DNA from: Streptomyces humi
GTDB taxonomy: Bacteria; Actinomycetota; Actinomycetes; Streptomycetales; Streptomycetaceae
Direction of reading: 5' to 3'
DNA length: 64,000 nucleotides
Assembly: GCF_001005085.2 (NCBI RefSeq)
Contig: NZ_LBMU02000011.1
Coordinates: 57,073 to 121,072 of the forward strand
How positions within the stretch are numbered: the first letter of the stretch is position 1; each line of letters starts with the position of its first letter. A program made the position numbers and the translations under genes. This document shows, piece after piece, positions 16,702 through 24,806 of this stretch. The notes beneath the pieces are model-generated. The model saw only the letters and a program-made list of their open reading frames with translations, was not told the origin of the DNA and did not search any database.

Positions 16702-18333
16702 ATGCACGCAGATCTGCTCTTCACCGGCGGGCCCGTCCTCACCCCGGAGGGCCCGACGGCGACCGCCGTGGCCGTCACCGGCGACCGTGTCACGGCCGTC
16801 GGGCACGACGAGGTGCGGGCCCTCGCGGGGCCCCGCACCGAGGTGGTCGACCTCGCCGGACGGCTGCTGCTGCCCGGGTTCCAGGACGCGCACGTCCATC
16901 CGGTGCCGGCCGGGCTGGAACTGGCCCAGTGCGATCTCACCGGGCTGCGGACCGCCGAGGAGAGCGTGGCGGCCGTACGGGCCTACGCCGAGGCCCGTCC
17001 GGAGCGGGAGTGGATCCTCGGCGGCGGCTGGTCGATGGAGGCGTTCGAGGGCGGTACGCCGACGAAAGAGCTGCTGGACGCCGTCGTACCGGACCGGCCG
17101 GTGTACCTGCCCAACCGGGACCATCACGGCGCCTGGGTGAACAGCCGGGCGCTGGAGCTGGCCGGGATCGGCCGCGACACGCCGGACCCGGCCGACGGGC
17201 GGATCGAGCGGGACGCCTCCGGCGCGCCGAGCGGCACCCTCCAGGAGGGAGCCATGCAGCTGGTCGGCCGGCTCGCCCCGGCGGCCACCGCGGCGGACCG
17301 GCTCGCGGCGCTGCTGCACGCCCAGCGGTATCTGCACGCGCTCGGCATCACGGCCTGGCAGGACGCGCTGATCGGTGACTTCCTCGGCATGGACGACCCG
17401 GCCGGGGCGTATCTCGCGGCGGCCCGGGACGGTTCGCTGACCGCGCGGGTGGTCGGGGCGCTGTGGTGGGACCGGGAGCGTGGCGCCGAGCAGATTCCCG
17501 AACTCGTCGAGAAGCGGGCCGCGTTCAGCCACGGCCGGTTCCGGGCGGGCACGGTGAAGCTGATGCTGGACGGGGTCGCGGAGAACGGCACGGCCGCACT
17601 GCTCGACCCCTACCTCGACGCGTGCGGCTGCGCCACCCGCAACCGGGGCAAGAGCTTCATCGATCCGAAGCGGCTTCCCGAGTACGTCACCGAGCTGGAC
17701 GCGCTCGGCTTCCAGTGTCACTTCCATGCGCTGGGCGACCGGGCGGTACGCGACGCGCTGGACGCCGTCGAGGCGGCGCGGACCGCCAACGGCCTCCGCG
17801 ACACGCGGCCCCACCTGGCACATCTCCAGGTCGTGCACCCGGCCGACGTGCCGCGTTTCGCCCAACTCGGCGCCACCGCCAACATCCAGCCGCTGTGGGC
17901 CGCGCACGAGCCGCAGATGGACGAGCTGACCATTCCCTTCCTGGGCTCCGAACGGGCCGGGTGGCAGTACCCGTTCGGGTCGCTGCTGCGCTCCGGGGCG
18001 CGGCTCGCGGCCGGCAGCGACTGGCCGGTGAGCAGCCCCGACCCGCTCCAGGGCGTCCATGTGGCGGTGAACCGGGTCGAACCGGGCGGCGCCGCGCCGG
18101 TGTTCCTGCCGGAGCAGCGGCTGAGCCTGACGGCGGCGCTCACGGCGTACACGGCCGGATCGGCGTACGTGAACCACCTCGACGACACCGGCCGGGTGGC
18201 GGCCGGGGCGCTCGCGGACCTGGTGGTCCTGGACCGCGATCCGTTCGCCGGGCCCCCGGAGGACCTCGCGGACACACGCGTCGCGCACACATACGTCGGG
18301 GGCGCGCGAGTGTACTCGGCTCAGGAGGCGTGA
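16702..18333 (+). CDS. amidohydrolase, YtcJ/AepA type
   Basis: A 543-residue metal-dependent hydrolase with an N-terminal beta-sandwich, the metal motif DAHVHP (His64 and His66), a mid-barrel FHALGDRAV and HLQVVHP, and the C-terminal GSDWPVSSPDPL aspartate, then TAGSAYVNH and a closing LADLVVLDRDPF strand. This is the amidohydrolase_3 (YtcJ) family; substrates include N-acyl amino acids and formamides. AAAAGGAAA precedes the ATG. It is the second gene of the permease unit, so its substrate is probably what the permease brings in. Confidence 0.9.
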   Translation: MHADLLFTGGPVLTPEGPTATAVAVTGDRVTAVGHDEVRALAGPRTEVVDLAGRLLLPGFQDAHVHPVPAGLELAQCDLTGLRTAEESVAAVRAYAEARPEREWILGGGWSMEAFEGGTPTKELLDAVVPDRPVYLPNRDHHGAWVNSRALELAGIGRDTPDPADGRIERDASGAPSGTLQEGAMQLVGRLAPAATAADRLAALLHAQRYLHALGITAWQDALIGDFLGMDDPAGAYLAAARDGSLTARVVGALWWDRERGAEQIPELVEKRAAFSHGRFRAGTVKLMLDGVAENGTAALLDPYLDACGCATRNRGKSFIDPKRLPEYVTELDALGFQCHFHALGDRAVRDALDAVEAARTANGLRDTRPHLAHLQVVHPADVPRFAQLGATANIQPLWAAHEPQMDELTIPFLGSERAGWQYPFGSLLRSGARLAAGSDWPVSSPDPLQGVHVAVNRVEPGGAAPVFLPEQRLSLTAALTAYTAGSAYVNHLDDTGRVAAGALADLVVLDRDPFAGPPEDLADTRVAHTYVGGARVYSAQEA

Positions 18334-18440
18334 GCAGTAACACACATCACGGTGGGGTCACGCGTAGATCATTTACGCTCTGGGCAGCCTCGTAGCGCTT
18401 CACGGCTCAACTTTCGAGCCACGAAGGCCAGTTCGAGTGC

Positions 18441-18464
18441 ACGGGTGGCCGACAGGCCACCCGT
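18441..18464 (+). promoter_or_regulatory. leader hairpin before the terpene synthase
   Basis: A perfect 10-bp stem ACGGGTGGCC/GGCCACCCGT with loop GACA stands 48 bp before the terpene synthase ATG, in a 178-bp gap after the amidohydrolase. No T tract follows, so it is more likely a 5' leader structure or operator than a terminator. No clear -35/-10 pair was found around it. Confidence 0.45.
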
Positions 18465-18511
18465 ACGCAGGGACGGGGGGACTCTGCGCTCTGTCTCCCG
18501 AAAGGAAACAC

Positions 18512-19543
18512 ATGCCTCAGGACGTCACCTTCGACCTGCCCTTCGACACCCCCGTGAGCGAGCATCTGGAGCACGCGCGCGCCCGTCACCTGCGCTGGAT
18601 CTGGGACATGGACCTGGTGCGGAGCAAAGCCGGGTTCGAGGAGTACAAGTCGTGGGACCTGCCGCAGGCGGCCGCCCGGACCTACCCGCACGCCTCGGCC
18701 GAGGACATGGTCGTCCTGATGAACTGGTTCTCGCTGGCCTTCCTGTTCGACGACCAGTTCGACGCGAATCGGCCGGACCGCGCTGACCGGATCGCCGACG
18801 TCGCCCGTGAGCTGATCGTCACCCCGCTGCGCCCGGCCGGGATCCGGCCCCGCGTGGTCTGCCCGATCACGCTGGCGTGGGCGGAGGTCTGGCAGCATCT
18901 CTCGGATGGCATGTCCTTGACATGGCGGACGCGGTTCGCGGCCTCCTGGGGCCGGTTCCTCGTCGCACACTGCGAGGAGGTCGACCTGGCGGCCCGCGGG
19001 CTGGCGGGAACGCTCGACCTGGACGAGTACGCGGCGTTCCGGCGCCGTACCGTCGGCATCCACCACAGCATCGACGCGGGCGAGCGCAGCCGCGGCTTCG
19101 AGGTGCCGGCCCAGGTGCAGGCGCATCCGCTGATGGAGCGGATGCGGGATCTGGCCGCGGACACCATCGGGTTCATGAACGACATCCACTCCTTCGAGCG
19201 CGAGCGGCGCCGCGGCGACGGCCACAACCTGATAGCGGTGCTGCACCGGGAGCGGGGCGGCTCCTGGGAGGACGCCATGAAGGAGGCGTACCGGATGACC
19301 ACGGCCTGCCTCGACGAGTACGTCGAGCTGGAGGGGCGGGTGCCGCGCATGTGCGACGAACTCGGTCTCGACGAGAAGCAGCGGGACGACGTGCGGATGG
19401 GGGTGGAGGCCATCCAGCACTGGATCAACGGCAACTACGTCTGGGCGCTGACCTCGGGCCGGTACGCGGCGGCCAAGGAGGGGCCGGCGGTCGCGGCGGA
19501 GCGGGCCGGGCAGGGCTCGGTGGACGACCTGCTCGCCGTGTGA
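18512..19543 (+). CDS. class I sesquiterpene synthase
   Basis: A 343-residue terpene cyclase. It has the aspartate-rich motif DDQFD (80-84), the NSE triad N223/S227/E231 in NDIHSFERE, and the C-terminal RY pair R317-Y318, all in the usual places, so ionisation of farnesyl diphosphate with three Mg ions is expected. Length and the MPQDV start resemble the pentalenene/avermitilol synthase group of Streptomyces. The product cannot be predicted. AAAGGAAA precedes the ATG. It converges with a conservon P450 beyond a strong terminator; that P450 could act on the product but is not co-transcribed. Confidence 0.93.
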   Translation: MPQDVTFDLPFDTPVSEHLEHARARHLRWIWDMDLVRSKAGFEEYKSWDLPQAAARTYPHASAEDMVVLMNWFSLAFLFDDQFDANRPDRADRIADVARELIVTPLRPAGIRPRVVCPITLAWAEVWQHLSDGMSLTWRTRFAASWGRFLVAHCEEVDLAARGLAGTLDLDEYAAFRRRTVGIHHSIDAGERSRGFEVPAQVQAHPLMERMRDLAADTIGFMNDIHSFERERRRGDGHNLIAVLHRERGGSWEDAMKEAYRMTTACLDEYVELEGRVPRMCDELGLDEKQRDDVRMGVEAIQHWINGNYVWALTSGRYAAAKEGPAVAAERAGQGSVDDLLAV

Positions 19544-19630
19544 GGCACCGACGGCCCACCGGCCTGTCAGGCCCCGGACGGCCCCCGCCGGCCTGTGAGG
19601 CCCGACAGTCCGCCGGCCTGTGAGGCACCG
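19540..19630. repeat. four imperfect about 26-bp direct repeats
   Basis: Directly after the terpene synthase, and starting in its last codon, the segment with core GCCTGTGAGGC plus CCGACGGCCC is repeated four times (about 19541, 19561, 19592 and 19616). The repeats include the stop codon, so the gene end could slide without loss. They abut the terminator hairpin. Confidence 0.6.
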
Positions 19631-19676
19631 AACGGCCTGGGGCCGCCGTCCCCGCGGACGGCGGCCCCAGGCCGTT
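19631..19676. terminator. 21-bp perfect bidirectional terminator hairpin
   Basis: A perfect inverted repeat with 21-bp arms (19631-19651 and 19656-19676) and the 4-base loop CCGC lies between the convergent terpene synthase and conservon P450. The arm ends are AA/TT and the flanks carry little T, as common for high-GC hairpin terminators. It should stop transcription from both sides. Confidence 0.85.
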
Positions 19677-19696
19677 CTGCTGCCGCTTCCCGAGGC

Positions 19697-20938
19697 TCAG
19701 GCGGCGAACTCCACCGGCAGGCTGTCCAGCCGGGACTCCCAGGTGGAGGCCGTCGAGGTGAGTTCGTCGGCGGGGACGGCGAGGCGCAGTCCGGGCAGCC
19801 GGTGCAGCAGGACGTCCACGGCCGTCTCGATGATGCCCTGTCCGATGTTCTGCCCCGGGCATTCGTGCGGTCCGGCGCTGAACGCCAGGTGTGACTGGTT
19901 GCCGGCCACGGAGGCCGCGATGTCCGGGCGGATCACCGGGTCCACGTTGCCGGCGGCGAGACCGAGGAGCAGCATGTCGCCCTCCTTGATGGCCCGTCCG
20001 CCGAGCTCCAGGTCGGAGGTGGCGAACCGGCCCGGCAGCACGGCCAGCGGCGGGGTGTTCCACATGACCTCCTCCACCACGGAGGACATGTTCAGCTGGC
20101 CGCTGACCAGACCCGAGCGCAGGGCGTCGTCGGTCAGGACGATCTCCAGCACCCGGGCCAGCAGGTTGCTGGTGGTGGTGTGGGCGGTGATCAGCACCAG
20201 CCGCAGGTGCTGGACGATCTCGTCGTCGTCCAGGCCCGAGTGGTGGTCGATGAGCCCGGAGGCGAAGTCGGAGCCGGGCTCCGCGCGCTTGCGGGCGGCC
20301 AGTTCGGCGAGGATCGAGACGATCTTCTCGTTGTGCGCGAGGGCGTCCGCACCGCCCTTGATGACCTGCGCGCTGGACTCGGCGAGCGTGCGCCCCTCGC
20401 TCTCGGCGAGTCCGAAGACCCGGGTGAGCACCAGCATCGGCAGGTACTCGGCGAAGTCCGTGACCAGGTCGGCCCGGCCGCTGTCGGCGAAGGCGTCGAT
20501 CTGCTTGTTGGCGAAGTGCGTGACGTGGCGGCGGATGCCGCGGCCGGCCACCTTCAGCAGGTTGTCGGTGACCGCACCGCGCAGCCGGCGGTGCGGTTCG
20601 CCGTCCTGGGAGACGCAGTCGGGGCGCCAGCCCACCATCTGGATCAGGGGCGAGGTCTCGGAGACCTTGCCGTCCAGCCAGTCCCGCCAGATCCGCGAGT
20701 CACGGCTGAACTGGAGCGGGTTGTCGAGGACGCGCCGGTTCTCCCGGTACCCGAGCACCAGCCAGGCGGGCACGTCGCCCTCGACCAGGATGGGCGCGAC
20801 GGTGCCGTACACGTCCCGCAGCCGCTCGTAGATGCCGTGCGGGTCCTTCTCCGCGTCCGGCCCGTACAGGCGGGTGACGCCGGTGCCGTGGGCCACCGGG
20901 CAGCCGCCCCCGGCGCCCGGATCGTGCGGCGCGCTCAT
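19697..20938 (-). CDS. conservon cytochrome P450 lacking the ExxR arginine (CYP157-like)
   Basis: A 413-residue P450. The haem loop FSAGPHECPG with Cys360 is intact. The K-helix, which reads ExxR in nearly all P450s, is EVMW at 290-293: Trp replaces Arg. The I-helix is TAHTTT (251-256) with no acidic residue before the threonine. Loss of ExxR is the known peculiarity of the CYP157 family, found in Streptomyces conservons. The start overlaps the GTPase stop by 4 bp (ATGA), so it is the last gene of the conservon operon. Its activity is unknown; it may act on a terpenoid or be regulatory. Confidence 0.9.
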   Translation of the reverse strand: MSAPHDPGAGGGCPVAHGTGVTRLYGPDAEKDPHGIYERLRDVYGTVAPILVEGDVPAWLVLGYRENRRVLDNPLQFSRDSRIWRDWLDGKVSETSPLIQMVGWRPDCVSQDGEPHRRLRGAVTDNLLKVAGRGIRRHVTHFANKQIDAFADSGRADLVTDFAEYLPMLVLTRVFGLAESEGRTLAESSAQVIKGGADALAHNEKIVSILAELAARKRAEPGSDFASGLIDHHSGLDDDEIVQHLRLVLITAHTTTSNLLARVLEIVLTDDALRSGLVSGQLNMSSVVEEVMWNTPPLAVLPGRFATSDLELGGRAIKEGDMLLLGLAAGNVDPVIRPDIAASVAGNQSHLAFSAGPHECPGQNIGQGIIETAVDVLLHRLPGLRLAVPADELTSTASTWESRLDSLPVEFAA

Positions 20939-21540
20939 CGGGACTCCAGGGCCACGGCCGAGCGCTCCTGAAGGTGCTGGATGAGCGCGACGAGCACGTC
21001 CCGGCTGGAGGCCCGGTCCCGGGCGTCGCAGGCCACGATCGGGGTGTGCGGGGAGATGTCGAGGGCGTCCCGGATCTCCTCGACGGGGTGCTGCGCGGAG
21101 TCCGGGAAGACGTTCAGGGCGATGACGAAGGGCACGTTCTGCCGCTCCATCTCCTCGATCGCCCGGAAGCTGGAGGCCAGCCGGCGGGTGTCCACCAGGA
21201 CGATCGCGCCGAGCGCCCCCTTGAACAGCCCGTTCCACAGGAACCAGAACCGTTCCTGCCCGGGGGTGCCGAACAGGTACAGCATCAGGCTCTCGTTGAG
21301 GCTGATCTTGCCGAAGTCGAGGCTGACCGTGGTCTCGGCCTTGTCCGCGACACCGATGAGGTTGTCGACGCCGACGGTCGCCTGGGTGAGCGTCTCCTCG
21401 GTGGTGAGCGGCTTGATGTCGCTGACGGAGCGGACCATCGTGGTCTTCCCGGTGCCGAACCCCCCGGCGATCATCACCTTGACCGAACGGGTCCCCCCGG
21501 CACCGGGGTCGCCGGGATGGTCAAAGCCTTTCAAGTCCAC
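20935..21540 (-). CDS. cvnD: conservon GTPase CvnD
   Basis: A 201-residue small GTPase. P-loop GGFGTGKTT (26-34), switch-II motif FGTPGQERFWFLW (about 90-102) and an NKxD-equivalent region around IALNVF, where the usual Asn-Lys-x-Asp is not conserved, as in the family. It is the G-protein-like part of the CvnA-D complex thought to work at the membrane like eukaryotic GPCR-G-protein assemblies. GTG at 21540 has GGAGG upstream and overlaps the DUF742 gene by 20 bp. Longer in-frame starts would lie inside the DUF742 gene. Confidence 0.95.
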   Translation of the reverse strand: MDLKGFDHPGDPGAGGTRSVKVMIAGGFGTGKTTMVRSVSDIKPLTTEETLTQATVGVDNLIGVADKAETTVSLDFGKISLNESLMLYLFGTPGQERFWFLWNGLFKGALGAIVLVDTRRLASSFRAIEEMERQNVPFVIALNVFPDSAQHPVEEIRDALDISPHTPIVACDARDRASSRDVLVALIQHLQERSAVALESR

Positions 21541-21892
21541 TGAGTACCTCCTGGAGGAGCGCGAGGTCGGGCCCGCGTCCGGCGTGGTGCGCCGGAATGG
21601 GATCACGGGCTTCAATACGGCCTGCGTCCAGCAGATCCGCCAACAGCACCGCGAGAATGTTGAAGGGCAATCCGAGATGAGCGGTGAGTTCGGCCACCGA
21701 GAGCGGATCGCGGCAGCGCCGGACTATCTCCTCGTGCTCGTGCTGCATCCCCGGGACCGGGGCGGCGCGGGAGACGACGAGGGTGGCCACGTCGAGGCTC
21801 GACGCCGCCCCGCCCGGTCCGCTGCGCCCCCCGGTGAGGACGTAGTAACGCTCGAGACCGGAGGGGTCCGTGGGCCGGCGGGGAGCACTCAT
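21521..21892 (-). CDS. cvnC: conservon DUF742 protein CvnC
   Basis: A 123-residue protein with the DUF742 pattern: YYVLTGGRS near residue 16, a middle EEIVRRCRDPLSVAELTAHL with winged-helix character, and LPFNILAVLLADLLDAG. The family member acts as a partner of the conservon kinase-like protein and GTPase. It overlaps the roadblock gene by 4 bp (ATGA) and the GTPase gene by 20 bp, so translation is coupled. Confidence 0.93.
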   Translation of the reverse strand: MSAPRRPTDPSGLERYYVLTGGRSGPGGAASSLDVATLVVSRAAPVPGMQHEHEEIVRRCRDPLSVAELTAHLGLPFNILAVLLADLLDAGRIEARDPIPAHHAGRGPDLALLQEVLSGLERL

Positions 21893-22299
21893 CCAGAGTG
21901 CTCCTCCAGGCGCGGAGAGGTGCCGAGCAGCTCGCCCATCCGCCGGGACAGGTCCCTCATCTGGTGGCCGAGCAGCCCCTGGTCGAGCCCTTCACGGGCG
22001 AGGACCCCGAGATACGTCTCCACACCGGCCCGCACGACGAAGAGGTGACCGCCGTCGACCTCGATCATCGCCAGCCGCAGCTGCCCCGCGTACTTGGGGA
22101 ACTGCTCGGCGACGGGCTGGGCGAGCGCCTGGAGCCCTGCCACCACGGCCGCGAAGCGGTCCACGTCGTCGGGGTCCTCGGCGCCGAAGGAGGTGATGGC
22201 CTTGCCGTCGCTGGAGGCCACGAGGGCGAAGCGGATCTCCGGGATGCTCTCCACGAGATCGCGGAGCGCCCAGCTCACGTCGGTTCCCTGTTGCGTCAT
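21889..22299 (-). CDS. cvnB: conservon roadblock/LC7 protein CvnB
   Basis: A 136-residue roadblock/LC7-domain protein, with SIPEIRFALVASSDGKAI at the N-terminus and a central GQLRLAMIEVDGGHLFVV strand pair. Roadblock proteins dimerise and regulate small GTPases; here the partner is the CvnD protein two genes downstream. The stop of the histidine-kinase-like gene lies 5 bp upstream, and its own stop overlaps CvnC. Confidence 0.95.
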   Translation of the reverse strand: MTQQGTDVSWALRDLVESIPEIRFALVASSDGKAITSFGAEDPDDVDRFAAVVAGLQALAQPVAEQFPKYAGQLRLAMIEVDGGHLFVVRAGVETYLGVLAREGLDQGLLGHQMRDLSRRMGELLGTSPRLEEHSG

Positions 22300-22304
22300 G
22301 TGGA

Positions 22305-24095
22305 CTAGTCGCTCTCTTCAGTGCGGTGCTCCGTGGCCTCGCGTCCGGCGGCGGCGTCATCGGCGCCGGCCGGGGTCGCGGGTGCCACGACGTCTTGGTC
22401 TCCGGTCAACTCGGCCTCGCTGTCCGCCTCTTCGTCGGCCACGGGCACCCGGCCCGCGGTGGCGAAGGCGGCCAGACCCGCGAAGGACTCCTCGGGCGGG
22501 ACCGCGGTGAACGCGGCGCCCTCCGTACGGACGGCGCGCGCCTCGGGCTGCTCCTCCTCCGCGCGGCGCCGGCTGCGCCGCCGGGGCAGTCCGCCCGGGG
22601 TGGTGTCCAGGGCCTCGCCGGACTCCGGCTGGCTGACGGGTTCGACGACGACCGGGCCCTGCGCCTGCACCGGGGACGCGGCGGCGGGGGCGGCCGCCAC
22701 GGGTGCCGGGGCGGCGGGGGCCACGGGCAGCGGGCTGAAGTACTTGTGGGGGACCACGACGACCACCGAGGTGCCGAGCCAGGGCGAGTCCGCGAAGGTG
22801 ACCCGGATGCCGTAGCGGCGGGCGAGGATGCCGACGACCCGCAGGCCGATGTTGGCGTCCTCGGAGATGCCGCCGATACCGGGTCCGGCCGCGGTGCCGG
22901 CCAGGGAGTGCTCGGCCTCGCGCTTCTTCTCCTCGCTCAGGCCCTTGCCGGAGTCCTGGATCTCGATGCCGACACCGTTGGGCACCTCCTTGCCGGAGAC
23001 GAGGACCGGCTCGGTGGGCGGCGAGTAGCGGGCCGCGTTGTCCAGGAGGTGCGAGAAGATCAGCGTGAGGTGGTCCACCAGACCGCCGTCGACGCCGAGT
23101 TCGGGCAGGTGCCGGACCTCGACGCGGTGGAAGTCCTTGATCCGGCCGATGCCACCGCGCACCACGCTGAGCAGCCGCTGGGGCTCCTGCCACTGCCGGC
23201 CCGGGCGGTCCGAGCCGCCGAGCACACCGATACTCGCCGCGAGCGAGTCGGCGGGGCCGAGCTCCTGGTCGAGCTCCATGAGCCCGCGGGCCACGGCGGG
23301 CAGCCGGCCGTGCTCGCCCTGCATCTCGTGCAGCCGGCCGCGCAGCTTGCTGGTGAGGACGTGGATGCGGTTGCCGATGCTGATGACGGCCTGTTCGGCG
23401 GAGGTCGAGCGGTTGAACTCCTCCTCCACACCGATCAGCGAGGTGCGCAGGATCCGGCGCAGGTCGGCCTGGAGGTCCTTGTCGACCTTGGCGCACTGCT
23501 CGGTCACCGGCAGCAGGTCGTCGATGGCGTCGCCGTCGCGCAGCCGCTTCAGCGCCTCGGGCAGCTGCTCGTCGGCGAGCCGGGAGATCGCGGCGCGCTG
23601 GTGCCCGACCTGCTCCTGCCAGACCTCGGCCTGGTCGGCGAGCCGGCCCTCGGCGGCCTTCAGCTGGTCGGCGAGCCGCTCCTCGTACGCCCGTGCCTGC
23701 TCGGCCAGTTGGGTGTCGTAGTGGGCGGTCTGCTCGTCGAGCCGGGACTCGAACGCGGCCGCCTGCTCGTTCAGCTGGCCCTCCAGCGTGGCGCGCTCGG
23801 CCGAGAACTTCCGTTCCAGACCGGATACGTGCTGCTGCCACTGCTGGGAGTGCTCGGCCTGCGAGCTGCGGAACGATCCCTCGGCGCTGCGCAGTTGACG
23901 CTGCGAGCGGATCAGTAGTCGTACACACACGAAGCTGGCGGCGGTGGCCGCGGCACCGGCGACGGCCGCGGTTATTCGCTCGGAGCTCATGAACGTGGCG
24001 GCGACCGTCCCTCCCCCTAAGGCCAGCGGCATCAGCCACCAGCTGTACCAGGCGACAGGGGCCCGCGCCGCCGGCGGCGGAGTGGCGAGTTCCAT
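22305..24095 (-). CDS. cvnA: conservon sensor histidine-kinase-like protein CvnA
   Basis: A 596-residue membrane protein. Two membrane helices (about 13-32 and 39-60) lead into a long glutamine/alanine-rich coiled coil (about 65-165), then an HATPase_c domain with N-box HLLDNAARYSPP, G1 box QDSGKGL and G2 GIGG..NIGLRVV. No phospho-accepting H-box is obvious, as for nitrate/sulphonate-type conservon kinases. A Pro/Ala- and acid-rich tail of about 170 residues follows. The second of two ATGs (24095) has GAAGG 6 bases upstream. It heads the conservon operon cvnA-B-C-D-P450. Confidence 0.92.
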   Translation of the reverse strand: MELATPPPAARAPVAWYSWWLMPLALGGGTVAATFMSSERITAAVAGAAATAASFVCVRLLIRSQRQLRSAEGSFRSSQAEHSQQWQQHVSGLERKFSAERATLEGQLNEQAAAFESRLDEQTAHYDTQLAEQARAYEERLADQLKAAEGRLADQAEVWQEQVGHQRAAISRLADEQLPEALKRLRDGDAIDDLLPVTEQCAKVDKDLQADLRRILRTSLIGVEEEFNRSTSAEQAVISIGNRIHVLTSKLRGRLHEMQGEHGRLPAVARGLMELDQELGPADSLAASIGVLGGSDRPGRQWQEPQRLLSVVRGGIGRIKDFHRVEVRHLPELGVDGGLVDHLTLIFSHLLDNAARYSPPTEPVLVSGKEVPNGVGIEIQDSGKGLSEEKKREAEHSLAGTAAGPGIGGISEDANIGLRVVGILARRYGIRVTFADSPWLGTSVVVVVPHKYFSPLPVAPAAPAPVAAAPAAASPVQAQGPVVVEPVSQPESGEALDTTPGGLPRRRSRRRAEEEQPEARAVRTEGAAFTAVPPEESFAGLAAFATAGRVPVADEEADSEAELTGDQDVVAPATPAGADDAAAGREATEHRTEESD

Positions 24096-24209
24096 CTGCA
24101 TCCTTCGAAGCAACACAATCGAACAACAGCGAACAGGGGCAGTGTGCGAAGGCCGCACTCATGAGCACGCACAGCGGGACGGACCCTCCGTGGGGTGCGT
24201 CAACTCGCT

Positions 24210-24286
24210 GTGACGGAATGGAGCTTATCGGGTTTGAACCCGAAAGGATCAACCTCGGCAAGCAGAGGAAGTGAGGGTTCCGTCAC
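24210..24286. promoter_or_regulatory. palindrome flanked by inverted GTGACGGAA sites upstream of the conservon
   Basis: A perfect palindrome TCGGGTTTGAACCCGA (24228-24243) lies 133 bp before the cvnA start. It is flanked by GTGACGGAA (24210-24218) and its inverse TTCCGTCAC (24278-24286). The surroundings (24100-24380) are less GC-rich than coding DNA and hold no gene, so this is the likely conservon promoter region. Confidence 0.55.
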
Positions 24287-24384
24287 GCTCCGACAGTTGG
24301 CAGCAAAGCAACAAATACCCATCCCCGAACGGGACTTGTCGACTTGTACACCCTCGACCCCCGACTTGGGGCCACCGGGATCCA

Positions 24385-24420
24385 CTGGACACCTGTCCAG
24401 CTATAGTGGACACCCGTTCA
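24385..24420. promoter_or_regulatory. operator and -10 box before DUF1304/TetR
   Basis: CTGGACACCTGTCCAG (24385-24400) is a perfect 7-bp inverted repeat with CC centre. After TATAGT (24402-24407, a good -10 box) comes a half-matching second copy TGGACACCCGTTCA (24407-24420). The TetR protein encoded at the end of this unit is the likely binder, giving negative feedback. No convincing -35 box is visible. Confidence 0.7.
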
Positions 24421-24443
24421 AGAGTGGGGAGGGTCCGCCGATC

Positions 24444-24806
24444 ATGGAAGTCCTGGCGAACGTGCTGGTCGGGCTGGTGGCCGCGTTGCACGCGTACATC
24501 CTGGTGATGGAGATGTTCCTGTGGCAGAAGACGCCCGGGATGCGGTTCCACGGCTTCGACGCCGAACTGGCCCGGCGGACCGCGCCGTTGGCCGCCAACC
24601 AGGGGCTCTACAACGGCTTCCTGGCAGCCGGCCTGGTGTGGGGACTGGTGGCGGCCGACCCGACGGGCTTCGCGGCGCAGGTGTTCTTCCTGTCGTGCGT
24701 GGTGGTCGCGGGGGTGTACGGCGCGGCCACCGCCAGCCGGCGGATCCTGTTCGCGCAGGCGCTGCCCGGCGCGCTCGCCCTGGCCGCCGTGCTCGCCGCC
24801 CGGTGA
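24444..24806 (+). CDS. DUF1304 small membrane protein
   Basis: A 120-residue protein with four hydrophobic helices, beginning EVLANVLVGLVAALHAYILV and containing AANQGLYNGFLAAGLVW, the DUF1304 signature. Family function is unknown; it may be a small transporter or resistance protein. GGGAGGG lies upstream of the ATG. The TGA overlaps the GTG of the downstream TetR gene (GTGA), so both are translated from one mRNA. Confidence 0.87.
   Translation: MEVLANVLVGLVAALHAYILVMEMFLWQKTPGMRFHGFDAELARRTAPLAANQGLYNGFLAAGLVWGLVAADPTGFAAQVFFLSCVVVAGVYGAATASRRILFAQALPGALALAAVLAAR

Noticed and set aside
15403..18345. A 980-codon minus-strand frame opposite the permease and amidohydrolase
   Set aside because: Low-complexity product without motifs; both + strand genes have full domain signatures and coupled spacing.
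18512..24095. Terpene gene cluster (PKS/NRPS style)
   Set aside because: Only one synthase and one P450 are present, on opposite strands and separated by a terminator; no prenyltransferase or transporter is linked, so calling it a cluster is not supported.
24220..24260. tRNA-like arm (GGGTTTGAACCC)
   Set aside because: The TTTGAACCC resembles a T-loop by chance; no acceptor, anticodon stem or CCA context could be folded around it.
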